From Narthecium ossifragum (taxonomy: Eukaryota; Streptophyta; Magnoliopsida; Dioscoreales; Nartheciaceae): a stretch of DNA of 64,000 bases. The DNA is taken from NCBI GenBank assembly GCA_963920575.1, contig OY986969.1, forward strand, positions 15,919,288 through 15,983,287. Reading direction: 5' to 3'. Shown here in pieces: positions 22,884 through 32,819 of this stretch; position 1 is the first letter of the stretch, and each line of letters starts with the position of its first letter. Under the pieces are notes generated by a model. The model did no database searches, was not told the origin of the DNA, and saw only the letters and a list, made by a program, of their open reading frames with translations. A program made the translations under genes and the position numbers.

Positions 22884-23880
22884 TAGACTGTATCTAGGGG
22901 TATTTTCTGTATTTTCTGGATGGTTGGAGTGTATCTCTTTTTGTGATTGGAGGGTGGGTAACTTTTTGTATTCCATTGCTCTACCTTTGTATTTGGTTGG
23001 CATCGATGATAGTGGTTATATATATATATACACATGAATTTTGGTATGGGGGTGTGCCCCGGGCGTGGATGTATGTATGTCTGTGGATGTATGTTTGTAA
23101 ATGAAGAGTGGTGTGGATCCAATTCTGTATTTCAATTTGAATGAATGTAAAATGTTGGATGCAAATGGCATCTTTGTACAGCCCTTGGGCTTATTGAATA
23201 AATAGATGGAATGCTGCCCAATTTTGCTCAAAATTTTTCATCTCTATTCTTTGATATCCATAATGTTATGATGGGTATTTCCTCTATGTTTTTACAGGGC
23301 ATACGAGCTATGGATAGCAACACAAAATATGACATTTTGACATCACAACAGTACTGTTTTTCACGACTAACCTTGACCCTAACTCCTTTCATACATGTCG
23401 TCAAGGTTACATTTTCGTCCATTTCGTCACAAGGTTATCTCTACACTTTACCCTTCTTCCGTGCTTGAGGACAAACTCGCTTAAGTTAGGGGGTATGATT
23501 GCATCATGTTTATAGATAACCTGTGATCGATCTACAGTTAGTAACACGTTTATTTGATTGGTAAATATGCGAAAAATTTTCAACTCTTATGCTAGCATGG
23601 ATGACTATTGCATAATCCATCTTGATGCTCATGCTTTGTAAAATTTGGCAAATCACTTCATGAGTAGTGTTATTCTTCTACTTTAATTCTTCTTGCCATG
23701 CATTAAGGGCATTTAAGTGATCCAATCCACTTGTGCACTTACACTTGTATGAGGGGGCAAGTAGTGTTTGATTGGGGGACCTTGATAGATTGGGGGTCCA
23801 AGGCTATTTACACTCGATTGAGATGACTGGTAGTAGGGTTCGAAGCCAAGTTAGAGGCCGAGAACCATGTTAATAAAAGT

Positions 23881-24195
23881 GACTAGTCTTGATTCGTAGC
23901 CTTCTAGGCTCGAGTAGTTAGATCCGAGGGGTGCTTCAACACCTAATGCCCCAAAGCCATCTGGCTTGGGAGTCATTGATCTAACACTCGTTAAGGGATC
24001 AAGGCATTGCACGGTCACGCTAGTATCAAATAAAAGCTTGTTGGTCAGCTGTGATTCGTGGCCTACTAGGTTCGGGAAATTAAGCCCGAGGGGTGCCTCA
24101 ACACCTAGAGCCTTTAGGTCATCTGACCGAGGAGCCACTGGCCCAAATCTCGTTACATGGGCCTAGTAGAAAGCCTAAGGGATCATGGCATTGCA
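23881..24195 (+). ncRNA. Two hairpin-rich repeats in the Athila 3' RNA
   Basis: Two copies of a unit of about 165 bp start near 23885 and 24053. Each reads AGCC/GGCC-TxCTA-GGxT, then a GGTG-CxTCAA-CACC hairpin, then a long hairpin with an ATCT loop. That stem is AGCC/GGCT at 23955-23966 and GGTC/GACC at 24117-24128, so both sides changed together. I infer a cis-acting RNA structure in the element transcript, not a separate RNA gene. Confidence 0.6.
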
Positions 24196-24213
24196 CGACC
24201 ACGGGTTTTAGTC

Positions 24214-24245
<32 letters not shown>

Positions 24246-24667
24246 GAACAAAGATTTTATGTTAAATAAAACTTGTCATTTGTTCAACCGGTGTAAAATG
24301 CTAAGGATGTCTAGTTTTGATTGAAACCCTACTTAAATGACTATGAGACCCCGAATACTTGAGTAGCAACTTTCACTACACGGATTGCTTAGATGAGCTT
24401 TGATCTTAGTCAAGTGCTTTGAAGTGTTTGAATGATGCTATTGATGGAATTATTCGCTTGCATTTTACTTGTACTATGGGTTGATGGATGGAGCTATGCA
24501 TTCGAATCTATGTGTGCATATGAATGAATCTTGATTGCATAGGAACCAAAGCTATTTGAGAAGTGACTAATTGTTGATCGGGGGATTGCTCTTTAATAGT
24601 TTCTTATTTCTTCTCTTTCCCTTCAAGTTATTTTTTCTTTTGCTTTGCTCGAGGACTAGCAAAGTTC

Positions 24668-24680
24668 AAGTTAGGGGGTG
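24668..24680 (+). other. Polypurine tract before the 3' LTR
   Basis: AAGTTAGGGGGTG abuts the 3' LTR start TGATAAG and would prime plus-strand DNA synthesis. Confidence 0.85.
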
Positions 24681-27126
24681 TGATAAGACGTGAAAAGTGC
24701 ATAAATCACCCTTTTAACTTGGCCTTGTTAGTCTCCGAGCAAGGCCTTGCTGACGAATATTACCCTATAACAGGTACAAGAGCTGTCAACGAGGATTGGA
24801 TCAAGTTCCGAGCTTAAACAATGTCATTCGGGCCAATTTTTATGAAGAAGATCGATCCTTTATTGAAGAAGGATCGATCCTTTGAAGTACATTAAGAAGG
24901 AAGCCAATCAGGACAAAAAGGATCGATCCTAAGTCATGAGAGGATCGATCACTTTTGCGCATTTTCCAGTAACAGAACGCAAATTCTAGAGGATCGATCT
25001 CCACCTGCGATAGGATCGATCTTCATCGGGGCGCAGCCAGAATTCAAGAAAGAAAAGATCTATCCTTTCCTACAAGAGGATCGATCCTCCACGGGACCAG
25101 CGATCACACGAAGAGGAAGATCGATCCTCTACCTTACAAGGATCGATCCTTTTGTGCCAGCCGAGCAAAATCAATGGTCCATATCTAATCTGAGTGGGGG
25201 AGGCTTGCTTACTATAAATAGACCCCTTATGGGGGATTTTAGGGATCTTCTCTTAGTCCTTTCTAGGGCTCTTCTATTATCCTTACCTAATTGAGAGGAG
25301 GACTTCTTGGAGGGAATCCATGGGAGGAGAGCTTCATCAACCTCCATCCATGGATCAATCCAAGATGAGTAGCTAACTTCCTTTCTCTTGGGATTTCCAT
25401 TCAGTTGTAGGCTTCTTTTGTAGTTTTCTTAGGGTTTTTGGATGTGTAATCTTTAGGGATGATCGATTGTATGGATTTGAGCATGATTTCTTTATCTTTG
25501 TACATGGATCTTATATGTTGAATGGATGAATGCCTTTCTTTGGTATGAGTTAGAACTTGTGCATGATAGGTGTTTGTTGTTATGCCCCAATGAGTTGGAT
25601 GTGCTACAAACACATCCAATTACATTGGGAGGATGATTAGCCCGAGATTAGAGATTAGGGATGCTAGAACCATCCCTATCTCTCTAATTAGAGGATCCAT
25701 TCTATTTTTCTCTTGCATTGGATTCGAGGTGCTAGAACCATCTCGATCCAATGCCCGATTCCATACAATACCTTTACCTTGCGACGAATCGATCTTAATC
25801 GAAGGTTCGTTAGCGATGATAGAAGCTAATCACTCATTCGTCGACTTTGTGAATGTGATTCTTTCCGGCGGATGATTCTAACCCGACTTTCGTTGAGCGA
25901 TAAGTGAGGCTAACCACCCGCTTGTCGACTTCTTGATTTCGATCATCCCAATTGGATTGCACACCTCAATTCCTTAGGAGGCTACATTAGAACCTACAAT
26001 GAAATGGAGATCCCAAGACCTCTCTATATTAGTTATACTTCTCTTCACTTAGTTAATTACTTTAATAGTCATTAATTGATACGGTTGGAAGTCCAGCTCC
26101 ACCTGGGCTAGACCAACCCACGCCCAATTATGGGGCAGGGCCCACACATGGGCTAGATCCAGTTGGGACCCACGCAGGTCAGGCCCCACCCCTTGATAGG
26201 ACCCGACCTTGGACCAGGTCTCAAGCCAAAGCCGGCCTTAGGGATCCTAATCCTTAGCTGGTTACTACCTTAGTTAGTTCTTAATTGCTTTCCTAGTTGA
26301 TTTCCTAGTTTGAGTCCAGTTTATGCTTTGTTTTATTAGTTCCTATTTTGAGTCCAGTTTGTTAGGGAGTTTGAGTTATGATTGAGTCTTAGTAGGAAAG
26401 TATGATTACTTGCTGATTAAATCAAGGTAGTTCTCTAGTTGAAATAGGACTCTCTTGAGGCCTCTATAAAAGGACCTCCATAGCTTGTATTAGGTTTTAT
26501 GCATTGAAGAATAAAGTTAGTAGTTAAAGTAGGATATCTTAGGAGTAGTTCTAATTTAATATTCCACCACCACCAGCCCCTCCCACGTTTCTCTCTCTTG
26601 CTGGCCTTCTCCACCCACCGGCTACCACCATCACCACCGCCGTCCACCGCTACCAGCCACCGCTCCAATCCCGGCATCCTCCTTGGCCGCCGCCCCTCTT
26701 CTTCCACCTCTCTTGGCGTGGATCTCCAAGAGTAACCAGCCAACCACAAGAGGATCTGCAAGGTAACCTCTTCTCTACCGTCTCCTACCTCCAGTCTTCA
26801 TCTTCCTCGTCGAATACCTAGGGTCCTTCTCCTAAAACCCTAAAGGTATCTCTCGACCTAGCCATAGATTTGGCTAAGGAAGAACTGAGACCAGTGAAGA
26901 GACCAGGTACCCGTGCCTACGAGAAGGCACGACGTAACATTAATCCAAAACCCAAATCATTTTAGCTAGTTGTTTGGAGTTATCTAGCGAGTACGTTAGT
27001 CAATTCTCATTTCCCTGCGGATCGACCCGGACTCCCGCTAACTACGTAGTAGTTAGTTAGGATTCGGTATAAATTGTAATCTTGACGCCCTAGTCGCTTT
27101 TAACGACGAGTGGTTTGGGCGCGTCA
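24681..27126 (+). repeat. 3' LTR of the Athila element, with nested insertion
   Basis: It starts TGATAAGACGTG and ends GGCGCGTCA. It is 2446 bp because an 863-bp solo LTR plus a 5-bp duplication sits at 26077-26944. Without that it equals the 5' LTR in length. Confidence 0.93.
26077..26939 (+). mobile_element. Solo LTR of another family inside the Athila 3' LTR, TSD TTAAT
   Basis: The segment starts TGATACGGTTGG and ends GACGTAACA and is flanked by TTAAT (26072-26076, 26940-26944). The 5' LTR shows the uninterrupted site. A TATAAAA at 26465-26471 and AATAAA at 26510-26515 indicate the plus orientation. No primer site or genes are present. The lineage is not identified. It must be younger than the Athila insertion. 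Confidence 0.9.
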
Positions 27127-27992
27127 GTCACCTGAGTGCGAAAGCGACGAAGCTTCTAAAATCGACCTGACATGACCCATCTGCCCTTGAATATGCTCTC
27201 TCCTTTAATGATAGCGATCGTATCAACTCCCAGTCTGCAAGTTTAATTATAGCTGATGTGGTGCCCAGTGCCGCTGTGAAGAGCAAAACAAAGGCAAAGC
27301 GAGAAAGCAAGCCAAAGGAGAAAGTGATTTGGACTCGTGCCGGCGTAGGTTCTAGTAGTTTTCGTAATGATTATCTATCGTAGTTTCCAAAAGGGTTGAG
27401 GCTATACATAATGCATGCCAGAGATGTTAAACATGACAATAACTATGATTTTAGAGCAATAGCTGGGTTGTTGGGCTACGGTGAGGGCAACTGGGTCCAA
27501 ATAAGGAAGGAATTGGTTGTGAGTTGATGGCATTCAGTAAGGAGTATTGTGATGTGTATCATCGGGGGGAATGAGGGTTGCAGAGCTCGCAAGTAGGCTG
27601 GCTTACTATGAGGACTTCCCTCCTACTGATGGGTGGATGACTGTGCCAGACATGGGTCCTCTTATAGCTTCCCGGTACGATGTTGTGCTACTCCATGTTT
27701 TAGCAAGGCAATGCTTGACTTTCTTACCGCTAAGGAGTCCTCCACAGCCGACCTTTATGCGAAAGATCATCGCTATTGGGTTTGTCAATGGTGGTCACTT
27801 TGTGATGCTCTACATGCACCCGGGATGTCCCATTCCACCCATTGGCAACAACTGGAAGAAGAATCTTTGTGACTGTGCAGTAGGTAGGGATACCTATGAG
27901 AATCGCATCAAACATTTCATGGATATCAAGGGCCCCGGCGACACCACGAGGGGAACTATTGAAATTGAGGGCGATGTTTTCGATATGTGACA
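27127..27992 (+). pseudogene. MULE C-terminal part with OTU protease-like domain, disrupted
   Basis: This is the continuation of the transposase cut at 12541. A linker with Lys-rich KTKAKRESKPKEK (about 27285-27325) leads to an OTU-like domain, the fold of a class of deubiquitinating cysteine proteases carried by some plant MULEs. The Asp-containing block before FRAIAGLLGYGEGNWVQIR is recognisable, but a Tyr (about 27444) stands where the catalytic Cys normally is. The later His block NGGHFVMLY is kept. Stops occur at about 27380 and 27523, and the frame changes before 27571, from which 139 codons are open to 27990. The element cannot make an active protein. Confidence 0.8.
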
Positions 27993-29324
27993 ACGTCTAT
28001 CTTTTTGTCCGATAGTGACGGTTTTATGTTTTATTTTTATGTATTTGATCTATTGTTATCTGTCTAACCCCAAACTAACATTTCAATGAATTTCTACAGC
28101 GTACAAGGTTGAAGAGCAATGTCGGCATCCTTGTTGGTATTAATTTAGCCAGTAACTACATAACCAGTTACGTAGAAAATGGTTATTCCCCATATATTTG
28201 AATAGTTGAAATATGCACACAAAAAAGATTCATAGATTATTTCGATGATCAGATTCAAGGGTTGTCATGTGGGCATGTTTTAAATTTGGTGTGGGCCATG
28301 GTCACATTTAATTTTCAATTGGCCTAATTGAAAATAATGTGCACTCGTGCAACTTAGAAATGTTCATTTATTTAGCGGGTTCTGAAATGAAATGCTGATG
28401 TAGTCATGTTCTTCCGAAAATCAGTTAGGAGATTCTCTCTGCACTTATTTCTCCACTTTCTACGGTAAAGATCTTTGTCCATCATTTAAGTCCCTTTCTG
28501 TACTTATTTTTCCCTGCTTTCCTTTTGCGTGTGTCCACATTATGTTAATTTTATCTTTTCCGATAAACTGATCATGGGGCTGGTGTACTTTGTTGTTTGT
28601 CTGCAAGTATATTAAGTATCATGTTGTTTTGCAATCTTTTGCAGCATAGGAGCATTTCACCCACGAAGTGCGATTCCATGGCTGCTCTAGGTTGGGCTTG
28701 TGGCTACATCCATTTTTATCCTCCTAGTTGTCTCTTTATGCTTTTGTTTTTTCGCATAGCATTTTGAATGCCATGCTGACTGACCCATTGCGTTGTCAGT
28801 TTTTTCAAATCGGATGTCGCTTGCTTTATTCCAATTGCATTATGTGCTTCGAAGCTGATATAAGACATTGCATGCGGCACCTTTTGTGTTGCTGATATAT
28901 TTGTAACTTCAAACAATGAGAATCAATTTGGTTTTCAACTATTGGATTAAAAAATAGATATGTTACCATGTATGAGTTGCATTCAATCCGGTATGGGTGA
29001 ATATCTATTTTTAATGTGTCAGTTATTGTGTGGATGTACCTTTCTTTTCGGATAATTTTCGTAGATATACGGGAAAGTGGTTGTAAACTGTTCTTAATAT
29101 CATTGGGATGAATTGGTACATGAACTCTTATGTGTGCAGAGCTAAAGCAAAAATACTCCTACAACATGATGTGTCTGCGTATTCATTACTTGAATTGTGC
29201 GAATAGATGCATGTGATTGTGCGATCAAGTATCTACATCTATAAAGGTCACCAAAAATTCGACATCGTAATATCGATATTCTCCTTGCAGATGAGAGTTC
29301 ATATATATTTGCATCACGTATTTG
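27993..29324. other. Non-coding 3' flank of the MULE
   Basis: The stretch is AT-rich. I found no inverted end that pairs with sequence upstream of 11180, so the MULE boundaries stay undefined. No gene is supported. Confidence 0.4.
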
Positions 29325-29485
29325 TTTTCCGTTCATATACTTACAACGTGTGAATATATTGATATTTTGGCGCGCATGTGCCATTGGTTTTCTTCGATCC
29401 ACATCCCCCCTAAGCGACAATCCGAATAAGCTGCTATTGATCCCCTTGTACTCACATGACGAGGGTTACAAGCATGGATATGTAT
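29325..29485 (+). repeat. Direct repeat R, copy 3
   Basis: It is a diverged copy of the sequence at 10195-10385 in the same orientation (GATATTTTGGCGCGCATGTG, ATCCACATCCC, CACATGACGAGGG). Confidence 0.65.
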
Positions 29486-29515
29486 TTGTAAAGGGTGATT
29501 CTATCTGTCGCGCCC

Positions 29516-31946
29516 CGACCCGCGAAAGCCCAACCAGGCCGGGCGACGTGAACCGGAACCTAACGAAACGCAGAAAATATTGGCGATGGTTCCCTCTAAC
29601 CTATTGGTCTCTCTAACAATTCACCACAAACACCCTCAATTTAAAAGACAATAATTTAAACAACATCGAACCCAAGATTTACAAAACCCAAGTGAATTTA
29701 ATATACATATCCTCGAAGAGGGGAAGATTCAAATACAACATTTAAACACTCCCGTAGGTGACTAACTAACATAGGTTTAAAGCTGTAAAAGATCGCCACC
29801 TCTCAAACTCCGCCTGGCGCCGTCGCACCGCCGACCAACTGCCCGGTAGGGGCCACCAAAGAGGAGCTAGCGCCTGCACCTACAAAACGTAGCCCGGATA
29901 GGAGTGAGTATAAAGCTCACTAGGGTTCTACACTACTTCACACAGAAGGAAGAGGGAAACACAACAGTGTCACCCTCAAGTAAGACCTGGATGTATACAG
30001 GGGTCCCATAACCCCATCGCGTGTCCCTGAGGCCCACGATCATGGTCTTCCAGAAGAACTGGTCACATGTCAGGTCACACTCAGTAAGCAGGACTAACAC
30101 TGCTGGCCCACAAGCATGTAACGACACTGCAGGCGGGAAATAGCACCGCTGAGTAGTCAACCTCTCTACTCAAGGGTCAATATAGTGGGACACCGGCTAC
30201 AACTCAGCATCCGACTCGAGGCCGACATGACCTGTACAATCACAAAGCAAAAGGTGTATCAGTCATCTAAGCCTATCATAAGTTTGACTGGACACCACAA
30301 TTCGAACCGGGTCCAAACTACCCAACCCCTGTCCTAGGGCCAAATCCGAGCTTTCAGCCTCAGGACGGTGACCTACAGATCACCAACAAAGAATGCATGC
30401 AATGAACATGCACAAGTAAGAGGTAAGCATGCAACAGTATGATAAAACATCATACAAGTCCAACTGGATCGCTGTAGCGGTACTACCAACCGCTGCCAGC
30501 CGATCCGCAGCGGGTCCCGGCATTACGACGGTACCACGACCGTCAACCACGGACTCCTGCAATGGGAAGCAACCCCGAAAACTCTGATGAACAGTAAAAT
30601 ATAATATTATATGTTTTAAAAATATAATATTATTTAAATCACCAAAATCCTCTACTTAGAGGCTAATTGACACCGTCGATCCGATGTCGAAACAACGTCG
30701 GATTCGAGATCCAACGTAGACATCAGTAGATCAATATGCCGGGATCAACATATCCAAAATCGAAAAACATCCAACGGCTCGATTACTGAGAAAATACTAA
30801 TTAAAACTGCTAATCAAGCTAACTTACCATTACTAGCTGCAACGCAGCCCACCAGTAAGAAATTCATAACAAATCGTAGGAAAATAAGACAATTATGAAA
30901 TCAGTTGGGTCTGAGAGTTGATTCAAAGATCTACAACTCTTATGTTCATCACAACCCAAAAGCATGCACGTACCGATCGAAAAACTCACCGTAAACCGGT
31001 TGTTCTTCAAGAATAGCAGAAACCGGAAAATTCGAGATTAAACATGCTTAAATCCTACTAAAATCTCAACCAAACCTTATGAAACTTACAACAGAAATTA
31101 CACTAAACTAGAGGAAACCAACAACACAAAGAACAGCAAGATTTAACGGCTAGATCAAGAGAAACCCCGTAGACTAACTCTAGTAGGTATTAACCTACCG
31201 GAAATGCTAAACCTCGACTGATTCCCCGCTAACCAGTCACCAACTCAGCTTCAAACCACACCAGGGATCTTCCTCACGTCGCCACGGATCAAACGAGCTT
31301 TGAAACGCCCAAAACGGTGGTCGGAGGAGGGAGAACGGAGAAGAAGAACGCTGTCGGAAAACAGGGGAAGCAAAGCTGTGGGAAGAAGAAGGAAGAAGGA
31401 AGGAGAAGGAGAAGGAGAAGAGGAAGAAGGGAAAGAGGAAAATCCGGGGAAGGAGGAGAAGAAGAGGAAAAGGGAGAGGAGAGGGGAGAAAGTCCTCTCT
31501 CCCTCTGATAGTGGAGAGCGACGGCCAACGGCGGCCGTCCTCTCAAAAAATCACCGCCAAGACTTTCTGGCACAGGAAGATCGATCTTCTTCTCAAGGAA
31601 GATCGATCTTCTTCTCAAGGAAGATCGATCTCCTTAGCAAGGAAGATCGATCTCCTTTGCAAGAAAGATCGATCTCCTTTGCCCAGAAACTCAAACTTGG
31701 GCTAAAACACAAGCCCAAGCTCGGATCTTCCGATCCCAGGTCCACCTAACCATTTTAATCAAACACTAACACAAACAAAGTCAGTGGCGGGTGTAAAACA
31801 AACCAACAAGGCACAATTTACCAATTGCCCTTGCGGTCTAAGAAACAATGCGATCCACCGAATCGCGCTCTCGACACGAAACAATCAAACGAGCCATGGG
31901 TCCGACCCTGTCGGTAAACCCAGGAGTAGAGGGACATGTCCTCACA
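29516..31946 (-). mobile_element. Solo LTR, family S copy 2, TSD CTATC
   Basis: The flanking duplication CTATC is at 29511-29515 and 31947-31951. Plus-strand ends are TGTCGCGCCCCG and GTCCTCACA. The interior matches the copies at 7637, 33256 and 51409. Near the end it has five GATCGATC sites at exact 22-bp steps (31579, 31601, 31623, 31645, 31667) with AAGATCGATCTTC/TCC flanks, where the other copies have CGATCGATCG-type sites. The purine-rich tract is at about 31290-31500. No internal region remains. Confidence 0.9.
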
Positions 31947-31951
31947 CTATC

Positions 31952-32819
31952 CACCCAACATTTTAGACTCATTAGATCGCATTTGCTCAACTCATCACCT
32001 CCCAAGTCTGAAAGCTATCAAACTGGCTCAATACACGACAAGAAAAGAAGAGCATTTGTATAACTGACCTTTCTCAATTAACGTCCTTAACCATATTGGC
32101 ATAGTGTAGCCACACCTCACCACTCAATACACCACATTTGACTTCCTTAACCATTGTCACAACACCCAAGCCTACACTAACGATCGTGAGACATAGATGA
32201 CCATCACCTACTCCCACACTAACGATCAGGTGAGAAGAATGACTGGCCCCTACTCTTGACGGTGAAGTCCTCCAGAAACGACCCGCTCTTTGACGAGAGG
32301 CACCCCTTATCTGACGAGAAACTCTCATCTGCTCAATGCAAATTATTCCACGCCCTAAATTGATACTTGAATCAAAAAGCTTGTGAAATCGACGTTATAT
32401 TGTGCTTGTATATCGCCGGATTTGTTTGTTTGTTTCGTCGTAAACCTTGTGGAATCCCATTGATTGTTGTTTCGTCAGCTATGCACTTGTTTCGCTGAAA
32501 TTATTTCCTCACATCGTTGGTCCGATACCAACCATATATAGTCCAAATTGATAGCAACATACCGATTCTCATGTCAGTACTCCACCACTGATCCTCACAT
32601 TGGTGTCAATAGACCGATTGATTTGTATCTAAATTGGTATTTATTCACGACTAATTTAGATACGAGATATCGGTTGTAAACGACCAATAGGTATATACAA
32701 GTGATGTCAAAGAACCGGTCACCAAAAATTACAATAGCTATCTTTTTGTGATGCTTGTCTTAGTTTTATCTCTATATTTGAACTGATCTTGAAGTGGGCC
32801 ATGCTTGTTCTATAGTCAA
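31952..32819. other. Non-coding, with foldback-like motifs
   Basis: No gene is seen. From about 32518 to 32715 the sequence is rich in CCGAT / ATCGG words in both orientations (CCGATACCAA, CATACCGATT, ATATCGGTTG), like the interior of the MITE at 1794 and the block at 37090-39300. Confidence 0.45.

Larger units (their letters stand above)
22884..24680 (+). other. Long 3' noncoding region of the Athila element
   Basis: It contains a TATATATATATA run (23018-23031), a first polypurine-like tract TTAAGTTAGGGGG (about 23481-23493), a pair of hairpin-rich repeats (23881-24195), an AAAAG microsatellite (24217-24248) and the polypurine tract AAGTTAGGGGGTG (24668-24680). The same order occurs at 59600-60780 in the non-autonomous element, so the region appears functional rather than filler. 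Confidence 0.75.
12542..27126 (+). mobile_element. Athila-type Ty3/gypsy retrotransposon, nearly full length
   Basis: The element is bounded by TG...CA LTRs. The flanking 5-bp duplication differs at one base (GTCGC 12537-12541, GTCAC 27127-27131). Order is LTR, tRNA-Asp-type primer site, gag-protease, reverse transcriptase-RNase H-integrase, a third ORF, a long structured noncoding region, polypurine tract, LTR. This order and primer site fit the Athila lineage. The LTRs differ at roughly 40 sites by eye over about 1.58 kb (2-3%), so insertion is fairly recent. It lies inside a MULE transposase. Defects seen are one in-frame stop between gag-protease and pol, and a nested solo LTR in the 3' LTR. 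Confidence 0.95.
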
